From Prevotella sp. (GTDB taxonomy: Bacteria; Bacteroidota; Bacteroidia; Bacteroidales; Bacteroidaceae): DNA of 5,759 nucleotides. Positions 1-5,621 of this stretch are shown piece by piece. Position 1 is the first letter of the stretch; every line of letters begins with the position of its first letter. The stretch is from assembly GCA_022732315.1 (NCBI GenBank), contig JAIJUV010000169.1, positions 1-5,759 of the forward strand, read 5' to 3'. A program made the position numbers and the translations under genes. Below the pieces are notes generated by a model that saw only the letters and a list, made by a program, of their open reading frames with translations, ran no database searches and had not been told where the DNA came from.

Positions 1-121
1 GGAAAATTTCGAGAACGATTACATCCGGAAGGTCGTGGATAAATGCCACGGCAACATCTCGCGTGCAGCCGAAATGCTCGGAATTACCCGACAAACCCTT
101 TACGCCAAGCTCAAGCGATAA
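1..121 (+). CDS. C-terminal end of a sigma-54-dependent (NtrC-type) response regulator, partial
   Basis: Only the last 39 codons are in the window, read from base 2 to the TAA at 119-121. The peptide contains NISRAAEMLGITRQTLYAKL, which is the Fis-type helix-turn-helix that ends NtrC-family activators. In that family this helix pair binds enhancer DNA upstream of sigma-54 promoters, while receiver and AAA+ domains lie in front of it; those would be left of the window and cannot be seen. The histidine kinase gene begins 38 bases downstream on the same strand with no terminator between them, so the two are probably one operon and a cognate pair. A stand-alone Fis-like protein or an orphan AAA+ activator would end the same way. 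The adjacent kinase makes a response regulator the best reading. Confidence 0.85.
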   Translation, partial: ENFENDYIRKVVDKCHGNISRAAEMLGITRQTLYAKLKR

Positions 122-159
122 TTCTTTATTACAATCATTCATGATTATAAACATCTGAT

Positions 160-1047
160 ATGAACACCATTTTCCACATATATATAATAGGTATCATACT
201 CCTCGTCATAGGAGGTATCATCTATCTCTTCTTGCGTCACCAGCGCAACCTGAAGAGCCGTGCCTTCTTGATGCAAGAGGCTATTCGCAATGGCGATTAC
301 TCCTTCCGCCTATCCACCAAGGGATTACTCTTTGGAGAACGAGCCTTGCAGCAAGCCCTCAACGACATGGAGAACGACATCGGCAGACTAGTGGCGCAGC
401 ATGAGGTGGAATCTTGGCAAAGGCTAACCCGTGTGCTCACCCATGAGATTATGAATGCCACCGCCCCCATCTCCAGCATCTGCCAAGCCTATCTTAGCAA
501 TCCCGACATCCAAGGTTCGTCCTATGAGGAAGGCATCCGAGCCATTCGAGATACCAGCAAATCGCTCACCAGTTTTGTGGACAGCTACCGCAAGCTCACC
601 CAGCTACAAAATCCTGTCATCGAGAACATTCCACTCAAGGATTTCGTGGAAGGCATCAAGCCGCTCTATCCTCAGATAGAATGGCACATCCATATCCCCG
701 AAGATGCCACCTGGTCTGCCGACAAGAACATGCTGCGCCAGGTATTTATCAATCTGACCAAGAATGCCATCGAGGCTCACGCCTCAGCCATCGACATTCG
801 AAGCTTCCACAAACGTCCAGAGAACATCGAGAGTTCACAATTCTCAGGCATCTATTTCAGCAACAATGGCGACCCCATCCCTGCCGATGTGGCAAAGGAG
901 ATGTTCATCCCCTTCTTCTCCACCAAGCCATCAGGTTCAGGCATCGGCCTCTCCATCTCCCGCCAGATGCTGATGATGCAATCCATCAATCTCTCCCTTG
1001 CCGAGCACAATGTGGCAGGCTATCATGTAACATTCCGGATGGAATGA
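160..1047 (+). CDS. Membrane-bound sensor histidine kinase (NtrB/NtrY-like), short form
   Basis: The 295-residue protein should autophosphorylate on histidine and pass the phosphate to the response regulator encoded just upstream. One hydrophobic helix (about residues 4-25) anchors it, followed by a charged linker (about 26-90). The phosphorylation motif LTHEIMNATAPIS places the active histidine at H95 in a dimerisation helix. The ATP-binding domain shows an N box (NLTKNAIEA, 198-206), a G1-like loop (SNNGDPIP, N235-G237), an F box (FIPFFSTK, 249-256) and a G2 box (GSGIGLSIS, 259-267). In the G1 loop Asn stands where many kinases have the adenine-contacting Asp; from memory this is common in Bacteroidota relatives. 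No periplasmic sensor domain is present, and there is no room for the PAS-like domain that I recall in longer relatives of about 430 residues. The ATG at 160 is chosen because it directly precedes the membrane helix. No promoter is visible before it, so cotranscription with the regulator is likely. What it senses is unknown. Confidence 0.9.
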   Translation: MNTIFHIYIIGIILLVIGGIIYLFLRHQRNLKSRAFLMQEAIRNGDYSFRLSTKGLLFGERALQQALNDMENDIGRLVAQHEVESWQRLTRVLTHEIMNATAPISSICQAYLSNPDIQGSSYEEGIRAIRDTSKSLTSFVDSYRKLTQLQNPVIENIPLKDFVEGIKPLYPQIEWHIHIPEDATWSADKNMLRQVFINLTKNAIEAHASAIDIRSFHKRPENIESSQFSGIYFSNNGDPIPADVAKEMFIPFFSTKPSGSGIGLSISRQMLMMQSINLSLAEHNVAGYHVTFRME

Positions 1048-1078
1048 AATATATAATAAAGAAGATGAAACAAAAACT

Positions 1079-1110
1079 TTTGGTGGTTTCAAGGCTTTTA
1101 TGTACTTTTG
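1079..1110 (+). promoter_or_regulatory. Bacteroidota housekeeping promoter of the esterase gene
   Basis: A -33 element TTTG (1079-1082) and a -7 element TACTTTTG (1103-1110) are separated by exactly 20 bases, a full match to the Bacteroidota consensus TTTG-N19-21-TAnnTTTG. Transcription should start near 1115-1118, giving a leader of about 30 bases. The promoter lies 31 bases after the kinase stop codon and shows that the esterase is its own transcription unit. It also decides the start codon: an in-frame TTG at 1108 lies inside the -7 box and cannot be the translation start. Confidence 0.85.
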
Positions 1111-1146
1111 CAAGCGAAACTTACAAATAAAATAATAACATACAAT

Positions 1147-2031
1147 ATGAAGAATCTAAAAACAATTATCTTTACCGCTTGCGCCCTGTTCTCACTCGGC
1201 GCAGTAGCCTCAACCGAGCATACCACCGTGCAGGGCGACCATGGCAAACTCGATGTAGTCATCCAGCGTCCAGACAATGATGCAGCCAATGACAACGGAA
1301 GCCAAGCAAATGCCAAAGCGAAGGCAGGCAAGAAGACTCCGCTCCTCGTGCTCTGCCATGGATTTGGCGGCAATAAGGAGGGAAAACTCTTCGACTGCCT
1401 CGTAGACAGCCTCAACAAGAAAGGCATTGCCGTGATCAGATTCGACTTCAATGGCCATGGCAAGAGCGAGGGAAAATTTGAGGATATGACCGTACTGAAT
1501 GAGATAGAAGATGCCAAGTGCATCTTGCGCTATGCCTCCTCGCTGCCTTGGGTGAGCAAGATTGCGATGGGCGGCCACTCACAAGGTGGCGTGGTTACAG
1601 CCATGACCAGCGGACAGCTAGTCGCACAAGCTGACAAGGATATCAAGAAGATACAAGCCGTGGTGCTCCTTGCCCCTGCCGCCGTGCTCCGTGACGATGC
1701 CCTGCGTGGCAATACATTCGGCAAGATGTACGACCCCAAGAATCCTCCAGCCAAGATAGAGATGTGGGACGGCAAGGCCCTGGGTGGCAACTATATCCGC
1801 ACAGCCACCACTCTGCCTATCTACGAGACGGCCAAGAACTACCACGGAGCCGAGTGCATCCTGCATGGCGATGCCGACCGAGTAGTGCCTTACACCTATG
1901 GTCAGCGTTTCCACTATCTGAACAAGAAGAGCGAATGGCACTTGATGACCGATGCCGACCACGGATTCGGCGGTCAGGAAGAGCAAGCCGCTCATATCGC
2001 CAGCGATTTCTTGGCTAAAGTTTTGAAGTAA
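1147..2031 (+). CDS. Secreted alpha/beta hydrolase, feruloyl (cinnamoyl) esterase-like
   Basis: The predicted protein has 294 residues. Residues 1-22 form a Sec signal peptide (basic MKNLK, hydrophobic core, AVAS end) with no lipobox, so the enzyme is predicted to be exported. The hydrolase fold is clear: an oxyanion-strand motif LCHGFGGNKEG (69-79), the nucleophile elbow GHSQGG with Ser145, a probable acid at Asp244 in HGDADRVVP, and the catalytic His272 in DADHGFGG. The stretch LLAPAAVLRDDALRGNT (174-190), followed by LGGNYIRTATTLPIYE, strongly recalls the lid region of the Butyrivibrio feruloyl esterase Est1E. The family releases ferulic or p-coumaric acid from plant cell-wall polysaccharides, but general carboxylesterase activity cannot be excluded. 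An Asn/Ala/Lys-rich insert (about 43-62) lies before the first core strand and looks like a surface loop. The ATG at 1147 is preferred because it gives an intact signal peptide and a normal leader from the promoter at 1079-1110. A strong terminator follows the gene. Confidence 0.88.
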   Translation: MKNLKTIIFTACALFSLGAVASTEHTTVQGDHGKLDVVIQRPDNDAANDNGSQANAKAKAGKKTPLLVLCHGFGGNKEGKLFDCLVDSLNKKGIAVIRFDFNGHGKSEGKFEDMTVLNEIEDAKCILRYASSLPWVSKIAMGGHSQGGVVTAMTSGQLVAQADKDIKKIQAVVLLAPAAVLRDDALRGNTFGKMYDPKNPPAKIEMWDGKALGGNYIRTATTLPIYETAKNYHGAECILHGDADRVVPYTYGQRFHYLNKKSEWHLMTDADHGFGGQEEQAAHIASDFLAKVLK

Positions 2032-2056
2032 AACATCCATTTACCAGCAATAGCAT

Positions 2057-2112
2057 AAAAGTCCTTAACATATAGTACAATCCACTATATGTTGAGGGCT
2101 TTTTATTTTTTT
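2057..2112 (+). terminator. Rho-independent terminator of the esterase gene
   Basis: The arms 2060-2076 and 2084-2100 form a 17-base-pair stem with two G-U pairs and a 7-base loop. Three further A-T pairs extend the base. A T-rich run (2101-2112, one A) follows directly. It lies 25 bases after the stop codon. Confidence 0.92.
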
Positions 2113-2123
2113 AGCAAAATAAT

Positions 2124-2155
2124 TATGGCTATTTGTGGATAATTGTTTATTTTTG
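2124..2155 (+). promoter_or_regulatory. Probable Bacteroidota promoter of the small acidic protein gene
   Basis: The -7 element TATTTTTG (2148-2155) matches TAnnTTTG fully. At the preferred 20-base distance upstream lies TATG (2124-2127), a three-of-four match to the -33 TTTG. A perfect TTTG at 2132-2135 is too close (12 bases). Transcription would start near 2161 and leave an AT-rich leader of about 98 bases in which I see no convincing structure. The weaker -33 box suggests lower basal expression or help from an activator. Confidence 0.6.
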
Positions 2156-2259
2156 CATTGTCATTACGACAAAAGCATTATTAGATAAATTGTAAAACAG
2201 CATTAAGTAAGTTATAACAGGAAATTTAAAATAATACATTAAACTTTACAACAAAACGA

Positions 2260-2451
2260 ATGATGACAATTGAAGAATACAGAGCGGCCATATTACAATG
2301 CCTGCTCGATGCAAAGAATGAGGACGGCACTCCTGCCATCACTCCTAAGGAAGCCCAAGAGGCACTCAACGGTTTTACCGATGACGAACTGCAGGATGGA
2401 ATCCTTTGGAATTCACCAGAAGACGTGGCTGAAATCATCCTCGAAGGATAA
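2260..2451 (+). CDS. Small acidic protein of unknown function (63 aa)
   Basis: I do not recognise a named family. The protein has 15 Asp/Glu against 3 Lys/Arg, so it is strongly acidic, and it has no signal peptide or membrane helix, so it is probably cytoplasmic. It appears to form short amphipathic helices: about 3-19 (TIEEYRAAILQCLLDAK), 29-37 (PKEAQEALN), 40-46 (TDDELQD) and 53-61 (PEDVAEIIL), with turns at Gly, Pro and Asn. It contains one cysteine (C14) and one tryptophan (W50). Two ATG codons stand in tandem at 2260 and 2263; either could start it, giving 63 or 62 residues. A putative promoter 105 bases upstream and a strong terminator 77 bases downstream bracket it as a single-gene unit, which supports it being real. 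An adaptor or a small regulator would fit, but no role can be read from the sequence. Confidence 0.72.
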   Translation: MMTIEEYRAAILQCLLDAKNEDGTPAITPKEAQEALNGFTDDELQDGILWNSPEDVAEIILEG

Positions 2452-2528
2452 AATTACACACAAAGGATTGTAAATTACAAAAGTAATATCTAGCAATAAA
2501 CAAGAGTAATATCCATCTATAAGTATAG

Positions 2529-2578
2529 AAAAGGAGCAAAGACTTACCGGTTTTACCGATTCGTCTTTGCTCCTTTTT
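2529..2578. terminator. Bidirectional hairpin terminator between convergent genes
   Basis: The arms 2529-2543 (AAAAGGAGCAAAGAC) and 2563-2577 are perfectly complementary over 15 bases. The 19-base loop can form an inner hairpin (CGGT-TTT-ACCG, 2548-2558). T5 follows on the plus strand, and the A4 at the left end gives a U-run on the minus strand. It therefore probably ends both the small acidic gene (stop at 2451) and the rhamnogalacturonan lyase transcript (stop at 2654). Confidence 0.88.
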
Positions 2579-2653
2579 GTATAGAGATCCTGCTTGGATA
2601 TTGGATCATATTTCTATACTGGATCCTATTTATGCAGAATCCTTTTATCGTGT

Positions 2654-5272
2654 TTATCTGGCGATAAACTTCTTGCCATTACAGATATACATCTGACCAG
2701 CCTTCATCTGCTCAACCTGCTGACCCAGCATGTTGTAAATCTTGCCATCCTTCACCACGGCTGTGTGAACCACCCTAATTCCGTTGGTTATCTGCTCGTA
2801 AGTAAAGGTTACCCTGGCAAAAATCTGCTTATTCTTACCCTTGGCATCCACATCGCCACTCGTAATGTTAGAGTTGTCGAACGCCAACTTGATGCTCTGG
2901 GTTGCAGCAAAATCCTTAAGGTCGATGGTTACAGGGCTCTGGCCGGCGGTACCGCCAGGCAAAGTTACCTGATTTGCCAAGATAGAGCTTTCGCTTCCAT
3001 CCACATAAACGCCCGTAAGATAGATAGAGCGGTCGGCTGTGGTAGAGGTATTGTTGCTGTAACCCTCCACATTGATGCCCGTGATGCGATAACCGGCATT
3101 TACGGAGAAGGTGATGGTTTCACCATTGTTGTTGGTTCTCATCTTGATGTAGCCATTAGATGAAGTGGCTGTTATCTCACCCTTCTCGCCTGCCGTATAG
3201 CAGGTACCCTTGATGATAGCCTTATCTTCGGCAGGTGCCTTCATCTCTTCCATACCATTGGTAGGCTTCTCTGCTGCCACCTTTTCAGGCGCATGGCTCA
3301 CGGTCTGGGTAACGTAGGTTTTTCCATCTACCCCCAGGTAATCCGGGAGATAATAACCCAGATGAGGCGGCTGGTTGTAAGATGAGTTCTGCCATACTAC
3401 GCCCATGCGATAAACATGGTCTTGCATCAGGCAAGGCACCTTGTATTTAGTAGGCTCCGGAGTGGAGAAAATCATGATTTTGCAAGTTGGCGAAGTATAA
3501 TCGTCCTCATGCTGGAACATAATCAGCTCCTCGCGCCAGTCGCCCAGCAGGTCAGCCTGCAGACATGGAGTAGCCTTGGTGGAATTGCACGCCGAAGGGT
3601 TTCCATATTCATAGAAGTTCTGGAAGGTGACGATGCTCTTTCTTGCCGTATTATAGTTTTGGATGCGTGGAGAATAACCACCCGTCGTGGTGCTATAGCG
3701 GCCGTCGAAAGTCTGGTCGTACGGATCGCCCGTCCAGTAGATTCTGAAGTTGGTATCAGGCTTCTTGCCGGCAATCACCGTATTGCCGGTGGCACAATCG
3801 CGCACATCAGCATCCGTGCTCGACCAGAACTCGAATCCTCTGTTGGCAGGCACGAAATCTGCCGCCAGTCCGCGTCCGTTGTCTCTATCGCCCGTAGCAA
3901 CGCAAAGGAATTCTCCGGTGGTGGCATCGTGTACATCCCAGCCATAACCACCCGCCTTTTCCTCGTGAGGCATCATCACCTCCAGACCAGGACGGTCGGG
4001 ACAAAGATCGGTCAGATGGATGGCATCGCCATGACCCTTTCCCGTGGCACAGAGCAACTTACCATCATGCCCGATGGTAGCCGCACCAATACAGATATCA
4101 TCATAGCCATCGTTGTTCACATCGCCCACGGAAATGCCGTGCACACCCTGTCCGAAACTGGAATTTCCCGTTCCCGAACTGAGCACCTTGCCCTTGGCAT
4201 CCACCACTTCCCACTTATTACTCAAACCTTTATGGAGCCAACGGGTAGAAAGTTCCTTGCCATTCCAATCCACAGCCCACAGGAAACAGTTCTTGTAATA
4301 TCCACGTTGGAATACAGCCGAAGGCAACTTGTCCATGCCGTCAAGATAAGCAGCACAGGCATTGAAACGCTCCGAACGATTGCAGTTACTATCGCCGAAG
4401 AAAGCAGAATTATCTGTTGCCGAAGAAGGGAAGTCTTCTCCCGAACGGCTTGGCGAATACCAGATGGTGTGCATCGCCTCGCCCGTTTCACCCTTGAATA
4501 CGGTAAGGAATTCCTCGCCGCCGGTTACACGACCCTTGCTGTTAAGATAGGTCTTGGAATTATCCACCGCCTGGATTTTGGCATCGCCCGCCTCGGTTAC
4601 ATACTTTCCCTTGCCGTCGGTGGAACCATTTGCCGTCTTGCAGATCAGCTCAGCCTTTCCGTCGCCATCGAAATCATAAACCACCATCTGCGTGGTATGA
4701 TTGCCCGAACGGACGTTGAGACCCAGGTTGATATTCTTCTCCCACAGCGGAGTGCCATCCATGCGATAAGCGCTGATGATGACCGGCGAAGCATAGCCAT
4801 CCTTTCCGCTGTCACGCTGGTTATCAGGCATCCATTTCAGAATCAGTTCATAGTTGCCGTCGCCATCCAGGTCGCCCACCGCCATGTCGTCCGGACGGTA
4901 TCTTCCGGTGGTGTTTCCGCTCTTGATGCTGGCAGGGCGCTTCACATCGAAGGTGGTAAACATGTTGTTCCAGGCAGTAGCCTCACTCGCTTCACCAGCC
5001 GAAGACACGATGCGATACGTATCGCCCGGCTTGCCATTGGCATCCAGATAGCTGGTTACATCCGAAACGGCAGAAGCCACCTTCTTACCATTGCGGTACA
5101 CATCGAAGGCCAGATCCTTGGCATCCGAAGTAAGCGAACGCCAGGAAACCAGAATACCCTGGCTGGTCTTGACAGCCACAGGTGCACGATTCAACTTTTC
5201 CTTCACCTGCTGAGCTGAAGCAGAGAAGGAATTTGCTGCTAATAAAGCAGCCAACAAAAAATGCAATTTCAT
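2654..5272 (-). CDS. Secreted rhamnogalacturonan lyase, polysaccharide lyase family PL11
   Basis: This 872-residue enzyme should cleave the rhamnose-(1,4)-galacturonate bonds of the rhamnogalacturonan-I backbone by beta-elimination (EC 4.2.2.23 or 4.2.2.24; endo or exo action cannot be told). Residues 1-20 are a signal peptide ending SASA before QQ, with no lipobox. About 29-112 is a beta-sandwich (WRSLTSDAKDLAFDVYRNG). The eight-bladed propeller typical of PL11 spans about 113-655. It carries calcium-binding loops GDLDGDGNYE (133-142), YDFDGDGKAE (199-208) and GDVNNDGYDD (383-392), and family stretches such as SGNHTTQMVVYD and ADLLGDWREEL. About 684-826 is an extra beta-rich domain I cannot name, possibly carbohydrate-binding. 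The tail DGKIYNMLGQQV...GKKFIAR (842-872) resembles type IX secretion sorting domains, so the enzyme may be cell-surface or secreted. It is monocistronic, with its own consensus promoter and a leader of about 145 bases. PL11 proteins often sit beside SusC/SusD genes; none are visible here. Confidence 0.93.
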   Translation of the reverse strand: MKLHFLLAALLAANSFSASAQQVKEKLNRAPVAVKTSQGILVSWRSLTSDAKDLAFDVYRNGKKVASAVSDVTSYLDANGKPGDTYRIVSSAGEASEATAWNNMFTTFDVKRPASIKSGNTTGRYRPDDMAVGDLDGDGNYELILKWMPDNQRDSGKDGYASPVIISAYRMDGTPLWEKNINLGLNVRSGNHTTQMVVYDFDGDGKAELICKTANGSTDGKGKYVTEAGDAKIQAVDNSKTYLNSKGRVTGGEEFLTVFKGETGEAMHTIWYSPSRSGEDFPSSATDNSAFFGDSNCNRSERFNACAAYLDGMDKLPSAVFQRGYYKNCFLWAVDWNGKELSTRWLHKGLSNKWEVVDAKGKVLSSGTGNSSFGQGVHGISVGDVNNDGYDDICIGAATIGHDGKLLCATGKGHGDAIHLTDLCPDRPGLEVMMPHEEKAGGYGWDVHDATTGEFLCVATGDRDNGRGLAADFVPANRGFEFWSSTDADVRDCATGNTVIAGKKPDTNFRIYWTGDPYDQTFDGRYSTTTGGYSPRIQNYNTARKSIVTFQNFYEYGNPSACNSTKATPCLQADLLGDWREELIMFQHEDDYTSPTCKIMIFSTPEPTKYKVPCLMQDHVYRMGVVWQNSSYNQPPHLGYYLPDYLGVDGKTYVTQTVSHAPEKVAAEKPTNGMEEMKAPAEDKAIIKGTCYTAGEKGEITATSSNGYIKMRTNNNGETITFSVNAGYRITGINVEGYSNNTSTTADRSIYLTGVYVDGSESSILANQVTLPGGTAGQSPVTIDLKDFAATQSIKLAFDNSNITSGDVDAKGKNKQIFARVTFTYEQITNGIRVVHTAVVKDGKIYNMLGQQVEQMKAGQMYICNGKKFIAR

Positions 5273-5279
5273 GTTCTTT

Positions 5280-5326
5280 AGTTTATTTGTTCCTAAGTTT
5301 ATTGTTTCTGAGTTTAATTGTTCATG
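5280..5326 (-). repeat. Three-copy tandem repeat in the lyase leader
   Basis: On the plus strand AGTTTA begins at 5280, 5296 and 5311, giving three units of 16, 15 and 16 bases (AGTTTATTTGTTCCTA, AGTTTATTGTTTCTG, AGTTTAATTGTTCATG). In the lyase mRNA this reads as repeated A-rich blocks of the type GAACAAATAAACT. The last GAAC (5273-5276) directly precedes the start codon. The stretch is poorly structured and lies where the ribosome binds, so it may act as an A-rich translation enhancer or as a binding site. That role is inferred. Confidence 0.6.
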
Positions 5327-5387
5327 AGATTATACTCTCTTTGTTTAATTGAATCCGCCACAGATTTCTCTATTTTGGGTGGAAAAC

Positions 5388-5410
5388 AAGACAAAAGAGG
5401 CTTTAGTCTT
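5388..5410 (-). other. Hairpin at the 5' end of the lyase transcript
   Basis: AAGAC (5388-5392) pairs with GTCTT (5406-5410) and AAAG (5394-5397) pairs with CTTT (5401-5404), with one A-A mismatch and a 3-base loop (on the minus strand a T-T mismatch and loop CCT). It begins only about 5-10 bases after the predicted start of the lyase transcript. It may stabilise the mRNA or be part of an attenuator. The T-run after it on the minus strand is weak. Confidence 0.5.
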
Positions 5411-5421
5411 CATTTTTGTTG

Positions 5422-5453
5422 CAAAAGTAATAAAAAAAATAAGAATATGCAAA
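5422..5453 (-). promoter_or_regulatory. Bacteroidota promoter of the PL11 lyase
   Basis: Read on the minus strand, TTTG (5453-5450) is followed after exactly 20 bases by TACTTTTG (5429-5422), a full consensus match and the same -7 sequence as the esterase promoter. The spacer contains an 8-base A/T homopolymer. The start point should lie near 5415-5418, leaving a leader of about 145 bases. No obvious operator is present apart from the repeats in the leader. Confidence 0.85.
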
Positions 5454-5459
5454 CTTTTC

Positions 5460-5491
5460 TTTGCCTAATTCAATTTTTATTTGTAAATTTG
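5460..5491 (+). promoter_or_regulatory. Bacteroidota promoter of argS
   Basis: TTTG (5460-5463) and TAAATTTG (5484-5491) are 20 bases apart, a full consensus match. The predicted start near 5496 gives a leader of about 125 bases. The -33 box lies only 6 bases from the -33 box of the opposing lyase promoter. Confidence 0.85.
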
Positions 5492-5503
5492 CAACCGCAA
5501 AGA

Positions 5504-5532
5504 GGAGGAGGGAACTTGCAAATCCCTCTTTC
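5504..5532 (+). other. Hairpin near the 5' end of the argS leader
   Basis: GAGGGA (5508-5513) pairs perfectly with TCCCTC (5523-5528) around the 9-base loop ACTTGCAAA. Four further pairs (two G-U) extend the stem down to 5504/5532. An alternative pairing joins AAAGAGG (5499-5505) to CCTCTTT (5525-5531), so two conformations are possible. No T-run follows, so it is not a terminator. Confidence 0.5.
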
Positions 5533-5580
5533 GCAAAGCTTCAGCAGAATAAAAAGTTTGCAAAGCTTCAGCAAAATAAA
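5533..5580 (+). repeat. 21-base direct repeat in the argS leader
   Basis: Two copies, 5533-5553 and 5560-5580, agree at 20 of 21 positions (G/A at position 15) and start 27 bases apart. Both begin GCAAAGCTTCAGCA and end AATAAA. The core contains the palindrome AAGCTT. They lie inside the predicted leader, 41-89 bases before the start codon, so they could be paired protein-binding sites, an RNA element or a local duplication. Confidence 0.8.
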
Positions 5581-5593
5581 GACAAAAAGAAAT

Positions 5594-5607
5594 TTTTACC
5601 GGTAAAA
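5594..5607. repeat. 14-base perfect palindrome before argS
   Basis: TTTTACCGGTAAAA is its own reverse complement and ends 14 bases before the argS start codon. As DNA it could be a dimeric operator. As RNA it can form only a short 5-pair stem with a CCGG loop near the ribosome-binding region. Its function is unknown. Confidence 0.6.
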
Positions 5608-5621
5608 TAGATATTTAAATA

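Larger units (their letters stand above)
5273..5621. other. Divergent intergenic control region between the PL11 lyase and argS
   Basis: These 349 bases contain no gene that I can support. They are AT-rich and hold two perfect back-to-back promoters (5422-5453 minus, 5460-5491 plus) and the long leaders of both flanking genes. The lyase leader has a hairpin at its 5' end and a tandem repeat next to the start codon. The argS leader has a hairpin, a 21-base direct repeat and a 14-base palindrome. An open frame of 95 codons at 5318-5605 crosses both promoters and has no coding character. Confidence 0.85.

Noticed and set aside
1108..1146. An upstream TTG start for the esterase, adding 13 residues
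   Set aside because: The TTG lies inside the -7 promoter box, so it would not be in the transcript, and the extension would bury the signal peptide.
1048..1146. A search for a sigma-54 (-24/-12) promoter, or a terminator, near the NtrC-type pair
   Set aside because: No GG-N10-GC element with a reasonable TGGCAC-like context and no strong stem with a T-run were found. The only clear signal is the standard Bacteroidota promoter.
2482..2513. A short direct repeat AGTAATATC after the small gene
   Set aside because: Nine bases in AT-rich DNA, with no flanking mobile-element features; likely chance.
2370..2560. A 13-base identity (CGGTTTTACCGAT) shared by the small gene (2370-2382) and the terminator loop (2548-2560)
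   Set aside because: A rough estimate gives about 0.25 such chance matches in a window of this size, and one copy is ordinary coding sequence.
2594..3163. A 189-codon open frame on the plus strand over the end of the lyase
   Set aside because: It is in the same antisense register as the 600-codon frame, begins in the 3' untranslated region next to a terminator, and has no protein family character.
3416..5218. A 600-codon open frame on the plus strand, antisense to the lyase
   Set aside because: It is in exact codon register with the lyase, so its stops could arise only from the sense codons TTA, CTA and TCA. The lyase avoids these codons over this stretch. The antisense peptide shows no recognisable domain, and the lyase frame has clear family motifs.
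5318..5605. A 95-codon open frame in the divergent control region
   Set aside because: It spans both promoters and several repeats, and its composition is that of AT-rich non-coding DNA.
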